Assembly: GCA_900542265.1 (NCBI GenBank)
Contig: UQML01000002.1
Coordinates: 1-64,000 of the forward strand
DNA: 64,000 bases
Origin: an uncultured Eggerthella sp.
Lineage (GTDB): Bacteria; Actinomycetota; Coriobacteriia; Coriobacteriales; Eggerthellaceae
Reading direction: 5' to 3'
This document shows positions 8,666-17,489 of the stretch, piece after piece (positions within the stretch are counted from its first letter, which is position 1; each line of letters starts with the position of its first letter). The notes beneath the pieces were generated by a model that was not told the DNA's origin, did not search any database, and was given only the letters and a program-made list of their open reading frames with translations. Made by a program: the position numbers and the translations under genes.

Positions 8666-9418
8666 TCATTCAGCACAAATTCGATACGCATGCGTAAAGA
8701 CTTGCATGCTTTCTTCCCGACAGCGCGCAACCAACGTCACGCCCATTTCCTGTGCACGCCAAAGTGCTTCTTCAGTAGGTGATTTGTGAGATACCAAAAT
8801 CCGCGCGCCACTTTGATAGGTTTTTATTACCATTTCAGCGCTAATGCGTCCGGTAATAAACAATGCTTTATCAATCAAAGAGACATCGTTGAGCCAAGCC
8901 CAACCAACTACCTTGTCAAGAGCATTATGCCTTCCAATGTCTTCGCGCACTACAAGCAATCCTTGCTCTCTCCGCCCACCAAGCCCTGCACCATGCACGC
9001 ATTCGCCATCATTGCGCTTTGGAGAAGCGAGTAATAACTCTTGCATATGACAAGCAATATCATTGGCTTTAATTCGAAAGTCATCAAGCGGCTTATCACC
9101 TGCTTGATACGGAACAAACGGCTTAACCACCTGCGGAACTACACTTGCTGAGCTTACGCGATACTGCACGTTATCGGTAGTCATACAGGCCGGCGCCAAT
9201 ACAACGTGCACTTGTTTGAGAAGCGGATCAACATCGATAGATACAATATCAGCTTTGCGCGTCACGCAACCTTCAGCAACCAAATATCCAATCGCCAGTT
9301 CATCAAGATTATCAGGAGTACCTTGTGTCACTGCTATCAAATTGTCATTAGTATACAATCGAATAGCCTGTTCACGTCCTACCTGATGGGTAGTTATGTC
9401 AATGTATTCAACACGCAT
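8666..9418 (-). CDS. fdhD: Formate dehydrogenase accessory sulfurtransferase FdhD
   Basis: FdhD passes sulfur from IscS-type desulfurases to the Moco of formate dehydrogenase, which needs a sulfido ligand. 250 residues. Recognised by LDELAIGYLVAEG, ECVHGAGL and the strongly conserved VREDIGRHNALDKVVG, then FITGRISAEMVIKTYQSG. The CxxC loop found in E. coli (C121/C124) should fall near residue 89-92, where this protein reads SSAS; the only nearby cysteines are C78 and C140. Function is therefore assigned by family and by its place beside fdhE and fdhCBA. Confidence 0.9.
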   Translation of the reverse strand: MRVEYIDITTHQVGREQAIRLYTNDNLIAVTQGTPDNLDELAIGYLVAEGCVTRKADIVSIDVDPLLKQVHVVLAPACMTTDNVQYRVSSASVVPQVVKPFVPYQAGDKPLDDFRIKANDIACHMQELLLASPKRNDGECVHGAGLGGRREQGLLVVREDIGRHNALDKVVGWAWLNDVSLIDKALFITGRISAEMVIKTYQSGARILVSHKSPTEEALWRAQEMGVTLVARCREESMQVFTHAYRICAE

Positions 9419-9445
9419 CTTTCAACCATTGCGCAGCCTGATAGG

Positions 9446-10363
9446 CTACTGGTTTTTCTCCAGCGATTCAACACTTAATGTTCTAAAGCGTGAGTCTTGC
9501 GCAAGCGCATCCAAACGAGCCATAACCACGTCTTCCACAAGATACGAAAGAGGCACAAGCTTGTTCTCCAAAAAAGTAGTACGAATATATTCGCCACACT
9601 CATCACACGTTGCTATGCGATGAGTGTCATCACCTTCAAGATTAAAGAAATGCAGCTTTGTCTGATCTGTTGTGCCGCACCGCGCACATCGGACGCGATT
9701 AAACTCCCACGCGGTTCCACATGTCGAACAATACAACTTGCGCCCTCGTCCATCTGATGACGTCTGATCACCAACACTGGCAAGCGCTGGATCAGATCCA
9801 CAAACGGGGCATTGAAGAGGATGTACACTAATAACTTCGTCCTCGCCAATTTCTTCCATCAAAGCTGCCGCATAAGGCTCATAAAAGGTAAAAAGTGCGA
9901 GCGTTAATACCTGCATAGCAACACGCGTCATAGACATAGGTACCTCTTGTTGCTCATAGAGCGCCTCGCCACAGATAAGTATCCAATCTTTTGGTTTTCC
10001 CTCGTATGTATTAGGAGAGTGTTGAACGATGAGATTTTTCCAGTCGATGTCGTTCAATATTTTTTTATCTGCGTCTTCATAGACTCCAGACTCGCTCAGA
10101 TAGGCCGTAATCGCTTGCGCTGTCTGCACGAATGCATCCATATCAACAAGAGGCAAAGCAATATCAAACAATGGCGTTTGATTGACGTAACAGGTGATTA
10201 GTTGTTCATGATCTGGAATATCATATTCAACTTCCGTGTAGTCTTTCTGACATTTCTCCATCACAGCCCATAAGCCTTCAAAGAAGTGAAGGCGCACCTT
10301 ATCAGCTTCATCTAAGGTCGACTCATAATGCTTACTGCAAAACGCAATATAATCAGTGTTCAT
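9446..10363 (-). CDS. fdhE: Formate dehydrogenase accessory protein FdhE
   Basis: Cytoplasmic maturation factor for Tat-exported respiratory formate dehydrogenase. 305 residues. The C-terminal half carries rubredoxin-like CxxC pairs: CPVCGSDP, CSTCGT, CARCGT and CDECGEY, the pattern that binds iron in E. coli FdhE. The N-terminal helical half is weakly conserved, as usual. The ATG has an AAAGG site. It sits 27 bases before fdhD and 222 bases behind fdhC; that gap holds a strong hairpin. Confidence 0.88.
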   Translation of the reverse strand: MNTDYIAFCSKHYESTLDEADKVRLHFFEGLWAVMEKCQKDYTEVEYDIPDHEQLITCYVNQTPLFDIALPLVDMDAFVQTAQAITAYLSESGVYEDADKKILNDIDWKNLIVQHSPNTYEGKPKDWILICGEALYEQQEVPMSMTRVAMQVLTLALFTFYEPYAAALMEEIGEDEVISVHPLQCPVCGSDPALASVGDQTSSDGRGRKLYCSTCGTAWEFNRVRCARCGTTDQTKLHFFNLEGDDTHRIATCDECGEYIRTTFLENKLVPLSYLVEDVVMARLDALAQDSRFRTLSVESLEKNQ

Positions 10364-10585
10364 AAAAACATCCTTTACGCAGCTATTGTGCCTAGTGAGC
10401 TATTCCTATCATCGATACATGGCTCAATCTCATCAACGGATGGCAATTGGCGCTTTTAACGGTTTATCCTAGGCGGGTACACCCCATCAGCAAACGCTGA
10501 TCAAGCATACCCGCCCCAGAAAACTCTCAAGAAATTCACGTCGATCTTTCAAGTAGTCGATACTCAGATCTACTACTGAGGTATT
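10364..10585. other. Intergenic region fdhC-fdhE with strong hairpin
   Basis: 222 bases without a gene. The main structure is a two-part inverted repeat: GGCGGGTA (10472-10479) with TACCCGCC (10508-10515), enclosing ATCAGC (10486-10491) with GCTGAT (10496-10501). No T-run follows on either strand, so a processing or attenuation element between fdhCBA and fdhED is more likely than a simple terminator. A weaker CTCAG/CTGAG dyad lies at about 10560-10580. Confidence 0.5.
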
Positions 10586-11353
10586 CTAGCGATCTTTCTC
10601 AATGACGTTCTTGCCATCTTTCAATTCTTTACGAGCCCAATGACCCCAGTGATACAACGCATCAGACTCTTTAACATATCCGTCACCAAACATGAGTTTG
10701 ATGGTGCCTCGGTAAGGCTGGAAAATACCAGCACCCAAGAAGATATGAGCAGAGGCAAACACAGCAAAGCCCAAAAAACCAAGATCGTGGATAAAAAGCA
10801 TGACACCATGGAAACCAGCAGGAAGTGCAATCCAGATCTCGCCAACTAACAAGATCACGCCAGAAATTGCCATAATGACACCCAAAAGAACCATCATACC
10901 GTCAGCAAACTTCTGACCGGATTTTGTTTCTCCTTGATCAGGCATATGGATCCAACGAGCCATAAACAAATAGGGCAAAAAGAGGATCATCCATTTCTTG
11001 TCATCAGAATCCCACTTTGCAAACATGGTTTTCATCATGTGCATAAAGCCCTTAGGGGCCGTAATCGCAGAAATAAGGGGGACCAACACAAAAATTACGC
11101 CAATTACGCGATGGGACATGCGAAGGGCAAATACCGTATCTGCACCGGCCCATTGCGCCAATGGTGGAACAAATACAAAGAGGCCTGAAATGCAGAGCCA
11201 AACACAACACAAACCCGTCACGTCATGAGTGATACGAGCTTGGATGCCATGACGTTTGATGTAGCGCTTTTTGTATACAACGGGACGATTCTTTAAGAAC
11301 TCCTCGTCTTTAAGCGCCTCTTCAGGAGTTACTTTAACGCTTTCATTACTCAT
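10586..11353 (-). CDS. fdhC: Formate dehydrogenase cytochrome b subunit (gamma)
   Basis: Membrane anchor that takes electrons from the FeS subunit through haem b and passes them to (mena)quinone. 255 residues, with about four hydrophobic helices, for example DVTGLCCVWLCISGLFVFVP and VIGVIFVLVPLISAI, and histidines in the helices suited to haem binding (HDVTG, HRVIG, HDLGFLGFAVFASAHIF). The N-terminal 60 residues are basic and cytoplasmic. I start at the ATG at 11353, which has AAGGAGG upstream; it overlaps the fdhB stop by 8 bases. Confidence 0.9.
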   Translation of the reverse strand: MSNESVKVTPEEALKDEEFLKNRPVVYKKRYIKRHGIQARITHDVTGLCCVWLCISGLFVFVPPLAQWAGADTVFALRMSHRVIGVIFVLVPLISAITAPKGFMHMMKTMFAKWDSDDKKWMILFLPYLFMARWIHMPDQGETKSGQKFADGMMVLLGVIMAISGVILLVGEIWIALPAGFHGVMLFIHDLGFLGFAVFASAHIFLGAGIFQPYRGTIKLMFGDGYVKESDALYHWGHWARKELKDGKNVIEKDR

Positions 11354-12275
11354 CGTGGCCTCCTTTCTTGTTTTTGCCAATGGGCAAGTTGCCCAAGATA
11401 TGCTCTTTTACACTCTCTGTGTCAGGACCGTCGCCATGTTTCAAAACTTGACCGGTTTCTGCATCAATCGTGTCTTCTGTCTCAACGTTGTAAATCATCT
11501 CATCGCGATGATAGCCAACGCCAAGCGCAAACATAGCAGCCAAACCAAGACCTGTTACACCAGCTAATACGCCCGTAACAGGTTTTATGATGTCAGTAGC
11601 AGCCACCATAGCAGGAAGCTCAGGATTAACAACCTGTTCATGCGCCTCAATACCGTACTTGAGTACGTGAATAACATGAAGGCCGTCCATCTCATCGATA
11701 CCATAAATGCATGCCTTATCAAAGCCGCGCTCTTTAAGTTCTTCGACGCGCTTTTCAGCAAGCGCGGTCATCTCATCACGTTCACCAAACTTGAGTGCAC
11801 CTGACTGGCAAGCAGTTACACAAGCAGGTGCCATACCATACTCGATGCGATCAACACAGCCTGTGCACTTGTTGATCTTACCGGTGATTTCAGAATACTT
11901 AGGCACACCAAACGTACAACCGGCAGCACAACGCTGACAGCCAATGCAGACATCAGGATCGTAGGTAACCATACCAGTCTCAGAGTGGAACAATGCGCCT
12001 GTAGGGCACATCTGAACGCAACCTGCATCAGTACAATGCTGGCAGCTCTGTCGACCGAAAGCCCACTCAACACCCTTTGAACCACCAGACTGCTCGTTGA
12101 ATGACATCAACAAACGCGTATGGTGTGACAGTTCCATGGGATTTTGATATGAACCAGAAAACTTGTTTTGGTTAAGTCCTGTATCAGAAGGTAAGTTATT
12201 CCACGTCTTACACGCAACTTGGCATCCTTTGCAGGCAGTACAGAGGAACGTATCGAAAAATATTGCTTTTGACAT
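11346..12275 (-). CDS. fdhB: Formate dehydrogenase iron-sulfur subunit (beta)
   Basis: Electron-transfer subunit with four [4Fe-4S] clusters, linking FdhA to the cytochrome b subunit. Cys motifs: CTACKGCQVACK near residue 12, CQHCTDAGCVQMCP, CIGCQRCAAGCTFG and CTGCVDRIEYGMAPAC. A single membrane helix about residues 235-258 anchors it as in FdnH. 309 residues from the ATG at 12275; the TTG two codons upstream is too close to the AGGAGG site. It lies 17 bases behind fdhA. Confidence 0.94.
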   Translation of the reverse strand: MSKAIFFDTFLCTACKGCQVACKTWNNLPSDTGLNQNKFSGSYQNPMELSHHTRLLMSFNEQSGGSKGVEWAFGRQSCQHCTDAGCVQMCPTGALFHSETGMVTYDPDVCIGCQRCAAGCTFGVPKYSEITGKINKCTGCVDRIEYGMAPACVTACQSGALKFGERDEMTALAEKRVEELKERGFDKACIYGIDEMDGLHVIHVLKYGIEAHEQVVNPELPAMVAATDIIKPVTGVLAGVTGLGLAAMFALGVGYHRDEMIYNVETEDTIDAETGQVLKHGDGPDTESVKEHILGNLPIGKNKKGGHDE

Positions 12276-12292
12276 TCTCAACTACCTCCTCT

Positions 12293-15200
12293 TTAAGCCT
12301 TTGCAATGTTAACCAAGAACGCCTTGTACTCAGGTACAAAGGTGTTTGGATCGCCAACATTAGGAGTCAAATCGTTAACCACATCGCCTGTACCAAACGT
12401 ACCAGCCCAGCCAAAATGATGGGTCATGCCAATAATGTGACGGTTTTCACCTTCAACATATAGCGGCTTAATACGAATAGTGACAACTGCAGGAACCGTT
12501 GCAGAACCACGATTATTCCAGACACGAACCATGTCTCCGCTCTTGATGCCCTTTTCCTTTGCCAACTCCTCAGAAATCTCGATAAACTGATCTGGCATTG
12601 CTTCAAGCAGTGCAGGACAAGAACGTGACTGAGAACCAGTTTGCCACAATTCAGTAACTGAATAAGTGGTTGCAATGATCGGGTATTCCTCCGCACTACC
12701 ACGCTTAACACTTGGCGTATCACCAAAAGCAAGCATGGGATTTTGGAGTTGCCCATTTAAGGGGTTCTTGTCGATAGGTGTCTCAAACGGTTCAAAGTGC
12801 TCAGGAAGCGGACCATCAACCATGCCGTAGGACTCAAGGCGGCCATTCTGCTCCCACAACATAAAGAATGCATTGTTATTAGGAGGAACAGGCTCACCGT
12901 TTTTGGCTGCAACAAAGTCAGGGCGATCGATCAATACCCACTTAGAGCCATCCCAATAATTCAAGACCTTATCAGGATTCCAGGGCTTACCTTGTGGATC
13001 CGAAGATGCACGATTGTACAGAATACGACGATTGTCAGGCCAGCTGTAAGCCCAATTAGAGAATAGGCCAACATGACTTGCATCATAGTTATCACGACGA
13101 CCGATAGGTTGTGCTGCAGGATTTAAAATATCTTCTTTATTGTTCCAGAAACCTGAATAGATCCACATAGCACATGCTGTAGAACCATCAGCCTGCAATT
13201 CAGAATAACCCTTACACAAATCAACCTTAGCATCAGGGATAGAAGATCCAGCAACACGATAACCATTGAGCGCCATACATACCGCACGAGGATCCATCTT
13301 GTCATCAACGTAGTAATCCCACTTCATCTTCAAGATAGGATCAGGATTTGCACCGCCCTCTTCTTGGTAAAGACGAGTGAGTTCTTTGTAGAGCAAATCA
13401 CAAATCTCATAATCAGGCTTTGCTTCATCCCAAGGCTTTACTGCCTCATAGCGCCACTGCAGCCAACGACCAGAATTAAGAATAGTGCCCGGCTTCTCAT
13501 AAATGAGAGCACACGGTAAGTAATACACCTCAGTTTGAATCTCTTTTGGATTCATATCTGGTGCTTTCCAGAACGTTGCAGATTCAGTATGAACCTGATC
13601 AACCGCAACTAACCACTCAAGCTTAGCCATTGCCTCGCGCGCAAACTTAGCGTTAGGAGCCGAGGCTGCTGGGTTCATACCCCAGTTGAAATAGCCCTTG
13701 ATAGACTCTTGGCTCATCAACTCAAAAGTAGACATCATGGTGTAATCAGGGCTTGCAGGCACCTTAGGCCACCAATCATAACCATAGTCGTTTTCAAAGG
13801 TTGCATTCTCGCCAAACCATTCTTTAAGTGAAGATATTAGGAACTTTGGCTTGTTGGTGTAATAGCCATTGGAATACGTTTGTGATTCAAGCCACTTACG
13901 CAAACTTGAGCGATCCGTAGTATTTGCCCACTTTAAATAAGCAGGATGCTCATTAACCATCATGCCCATGTCGGTAGCACCCTGTACGTTAGGCTCACCG
14001 CGCAACGCATTAACGCCACCACCAGGGATACCAACATTACCCAACAAAAGTTGCAACACAGACATGGCACGCGTATTCTGTGCGCCATAAGTATGCTGAG
14101 TTTGACCTAATGCATACAAAATCGTACCCGCTTTACCGGGTTGACCGGTAGAACCATACGTCTTGTAAACAAGTTCGAGCGTTTCTTTATCCATGCCACA
14201 AATTGAACTAACCGTATCAAGATCATAGCGAGAATAATGCTCTTTAAACTTGTTCCATACGCACATGGGATCTTGAAGCGTAAGATCCTTCTTTACTACT
14301 TCATGCTCAGGTGGTGTAAAGATAGGCGTACCAGGCTTTTTGACCCATGCATAATCTCCATTAGGCTCAGTGTCCCAAGGGGTTTCTGATTCGATTTGAT
14401 AATGCCATGTTGCAGCTGAATATTTGCGTGCTTCTGGATCCCAGCCAGAGAAAAAGCCCGTTTCAGGATCAAACTCATAAGCCGGATCAAGCAAGTACGA
14501 TGCGTTTGTGTAGTTCAACACATATTCATGCTGCCATAAGTCGTGCTCAATAATGTAGTTATACATACCGCCATAGAACGCAATATCCGTACCTGAACGA
14601 ATAGGGCAATAAATATCAGCCATTTCGGCAGTACGCGTATAGCGAGGATCTACGACAATCCATTTAGCACCATTTTCGTGTGCTTTATTGAGCCAACGTG
14701 AACTAAGAGGATGATTTTCAACACTGTTAGAACCACAGTGCAAAATAACATCAGTGTTTTGGAAATCAATCCAATGAGAGGTCATTGAACCTCTACCAAA
14801 TGAGGCCGCCAGACCGGCGACTGTAGGCGAGTGTCAAACACGCGCCTGGTTATCTATTGCAACCACACCAAGTGATCGCATCAACTTGAGGATTAAGTAC
14901 TCCTCTTCTGAATTCTGCTGAGAGCCACCTAAACTTGCAATGGCAGGGGTGTAGTTAACGGTCATCCCATCTTCAGCAGTTTCGACAAAGGTTGCATCGC
15001 GCGTGTCTTTAACTTTACGTGCAATCTCTTTAATGGCATCTTCCCAGGAAATCTCTTCCCAATCACTTGCCCCAGGACGACGAACCATAGGCTTGGTCTT
15101 ACGGTCGGGATTCTTGATAACTTCACCCGATTTTGGATCAATGATATTACGTAGCTGGAACATTGCTTGACCTTTTGGACAAAGACCGCCCTGATTAATG

Positions 15201-15436
15201 GGATGATCGGGGTCGCCTTCAAGATTAATCAATTCTCCATCACGCACTGAACACAAAGATCCGCATCCACCTGCGCAATAACAGCAAATATTAGTGTATT
15301 CTTCCGTATTGACCAATTTCCAGTCAGGAGAATACTCTACTGCCATAGCAGGCGCCGGGGTTGTTAATTCAAAAGCCATACCAGCAGCGGCTGCTGCACC
15401 AAGCGTCTTGAAAAAACTACGACGTGAAAGCTCCAT
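12293..15436 (-). CDS. fdhA: Formate dehydrogenase catalytic subunit FdhA, selenocysteine-containing, Tat-exported
   Basis: Molybdopterin enzyme oxidising formate to CO2. One 1,047-residue reading frame if the TGA at 14834-14836 is read as selenocysteine (Sec201): the flanks NQARV-U-HSPTVAGLA match the active-site loop of FdnG-type enzymes, and the frame after the TGA continues without a start. A Tat signal (SRRSFFK, then a hydrophobic Ala-rich stretch) begins the protein. Cys51, 54, 58 and 86 should hold the proximal [4Fe-4S] cluster. Downstream, molybdopterin-binding segments such as GNVGIPGGGVNALRGEPNVQG are present. A SECIS hairpin follows the TGA. Start: ATG with AAGGAG. It would otherwise be read as two broken genes. 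Confidence 0.95.
14805..14836 (-). promoter_or_regulatory. SECIS element of fdhA
   Basis: Twelve bases after the UGA (14834-14836), GUCGCC (14821-14816) pairs with GGCGGC (14810-14805) around the loop GGUCU (14815-14811). A short stem with a GGUCU apical loop at this distance is the bacterial SECIS recognised by SelB, as in E. coli fdhF. Seen by hand pairing; SelB recognition is established for the family. Confidence 0.88.
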
Positions 15437-15999
15437 ACACACTCCTTTCTACTAACGTTGCCACCATTTCTCATCTCACTTCTCAGAACAAGGACTTTCC
15501 CTTCATAGACTTCAATCCCTTATGCATGAAGAACTGTCAAAAGGAATAGTCAAACCATGAAAGAACGTGATTTGACGGACATAAGAGGATTTGAATTCTA
15601 TGCAAGATTCAGTATTGCACCGATTGTGAAACTTCTATATCCGCCACTATACAGAGGTTTTATCCAATTTGACCTAAAAACTACATTTCGTATGTCTCAG
15701 GTTAATAAAAACCTGTGAAACGACACACTATATTCACAAAATCCCGTTCGTAGCATTATTCGCTCCATTCATCGTTAATGCTATTTGTCCTGTTCAGATG
15801 CTCTTTCCTATTATTCTCAACTGAGAATAATAGGAAACTCAAAGGCCCCAACATTGTTCTCCTTCTTCAAAAATCACTCTTCCTACACCTATTTTTGTAC
15901 GCAACCACACAAGGTTTAACCGCGTAACCAAAACAATCTTCTAACCGGTAATTGTTCCTATAAAGTGAGGATACAAGCCCCGACTGGTAAGGAGCTCCC
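15437..15999. other. fdhA-selA divergent intergenic region
   Basis: 563 bases with no credible gene; it must carry promoters for the fdhABC-ED operon (leftward) and selAB-selC (rightward). The only clear element is the palindrome at 15804-15837, 163 bases from selA and 368 from fdhA. A reverse-strand frame over 15867-16295 overlaps selA and looks like a shadow. Confidence 0.6.
15804..15837. promoter_or_regulatory. Palindromic operator between fdhA and selA
   Basis: Perfect 16-base arms (15804-15819 and 15822-15837) around two bases. The core CTATTATTCT-N6-AGAATAATAG is identical to the one upstream of modA (68-93). No T-run follows, so it is not a standard terminator. Shared operator function is inference from the identity and the related genes. 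Confidence 0.7.
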
Positions 16000-17477
16000 A
16001 TGAGCAAACATCCAGCTGATTTAACCCCTACATCAAATCTGAGAAGTCTTCCACAAGTTGAAGAAGTCCTGCGACATACCCTCGTAGCACAACTTGAAGC
16101 TTCAATTGCGCGTCCTGTCATTGTTGATGCTATTAGACAATCTATTGCGGACATGCGTATCCTGCTTCTTGAAAACTCAGAACGCATAACTACGCTTGAC
16201 GAAATTGCAGGACAAGCTTTTTTACGAGCAATTCTCCAATCGCGCCCCTCCTTGCGTCGCGTCATTAACGCCACCGGCATCATCTTGCACACCAATTTAG
16301 GAAGAAGTGTTCTTCCTAAACAAGCGGCCGACGCAGTTGCTTCAGTTGCACAAGGCTACTCTACTCTTGAATACAATGTAGATGCTCTCGCCCGCGGATC
16401 TCGTCATGACCATTGTGAGCGCCTCCTCTGTGTGCTTACAGGCGCTGAGGCAGCTATTGCGGTTAATAACAATGCTGCTGCTGTACTTATGGTACTTTCA
16501 GAATTCGCCCGCAACAAAGAGGCTGTTGTGTCTCGCGGAGAACTGATTGAAATCGGAGGAGCATTCCGCATTCCTGACATCATGGATTTATCAGGAGCCA
16601 CCATGATTGGAGTTGGCACCACCAATAAAACCCATCGTTATGATTATGAACGCGCCACCACTGATGAAACGGCGTTGTATCTTAAAGTGCATACATCAAA
16701 CTATCAAATTGTCGGCTTTACGGAATCTGTCTCAGCGCGAGAGATCACGCGTGTTGCAAACTCATTTAATGAAGCTCGTCGTGCAAACAATCTCCCTGAA
16801 ATTTTGGTATACGAAGACCTTGGCAGTGGTTGTTTGATTGATCTGTCCCGCTATGGTTTGCCTCACGAACCAACTGTTAAAGAAGCGCTTGCACAAGGAT
16901 GTGATTTGGTTTCATTTTCAGGCGATAAGCTTCTTGGCTCTGCCCAAGCAGGCATCATTGTTGGCTCAAAAAACTCATTGATCGGCTTAAGAAAAACCCT
17001 TTTGCTCGCGCAATGCGTCTTGACAAAATGACCCTTGCTGCACTGGAAACAACCTTGAGGCTTTATCTTGATCCTGACCGTGCGGTTGCAGAAATCCCAA
17101 CGCTTCATATGCTATGCGCACCAGCAGAAGAGATTCACGACCAAGCTAAGCTTATGTATTCCTGCCTCACTACTACGCTTGCTGAGAGTCTATCGAAAGA
17201 TGTAAGCCATTACACAGAGCTTTCTCTTGTTGAAGAAGTTGGCTATGCTGGCGGTGGGTCACTTCCCGGTTGCGAACTTACCTCCTGGGCAGTTGCCCTT
17301 TCATTCAACTGCGGAACAGCACTCGACTGCGAGCGTTTCCTTGTTCAACAAACCCCTAATCCCATTATCGCGCGCATCAAACGCGAATGTCTCCTTCTTG
17401 ATGCCCGTACTATTCTCTCGAAAGACGAAATGCTTGAAATTGCTCAAGGCATTGCGCAGTATTTTGCCAGCCTGTAA
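16000..17477 (+). CDS. selA: L-seryl-tRNA(Sec) selenium transferase SelA, split by a one-base frameshift
   Basis: PLP enzyme converting Ser-tRNA(Sec) to Sec-tRNA(Sec). The first frame (to 17031) has the family N-terminus, RRVINATGIILHTNLGRSVLP, EYNVDALARGSRHDHCE and the PLP-lysine segment SFSGDKLLGSAQAGIIVG. It then breaks: the expected LRKNPFARAMRLDKMTLAAL continues in the -1 frame, which runs to 17477. Inserting one A in the A-run at 16992-16996 restores a single frame of about 492 residues. With intact selB, selC and a Sec enzyme, a true loss of selA would be costly, so a sequencing error, slippage or recent mutation are all open. ATG with GGAG site. Confidence 0.88.
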
Positions 17478-17489
17478 GGAGGTTCTCAG

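Noticed and set aside
10364..10585. Moco riboswitch
   Set aside because: The position would fit, but I cannot match the conserved blocks of that RNA; only a plain nested hairpin is visible.
12293..14785. Separate 830-residue formate dehydrogenase gene
   Set aside because: It is the part of fdhA behind the selenocysteine codon; its first Met is an internal residue and the SECIS and flanking motif join both parts.
15804..15837. Intrinsic terminator
   Set aside because: Perfect stem, but no T-run on either strand and an identical copy lies in a promoter region before modA.
15867..16295. Reverse-strand gene of 142 codons
   Set aside because: Overlaps the start of selA, low-complexity Arg/Ser composition typical of a shadow frame, no ribosome site.
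16985..17000. Programmed -1 frameshift signal in selA
   Set aside because: No X-XXY-YYZ heptamer in the zero frame and no clear downstream stimulatory stem; a simple indel is more likely.
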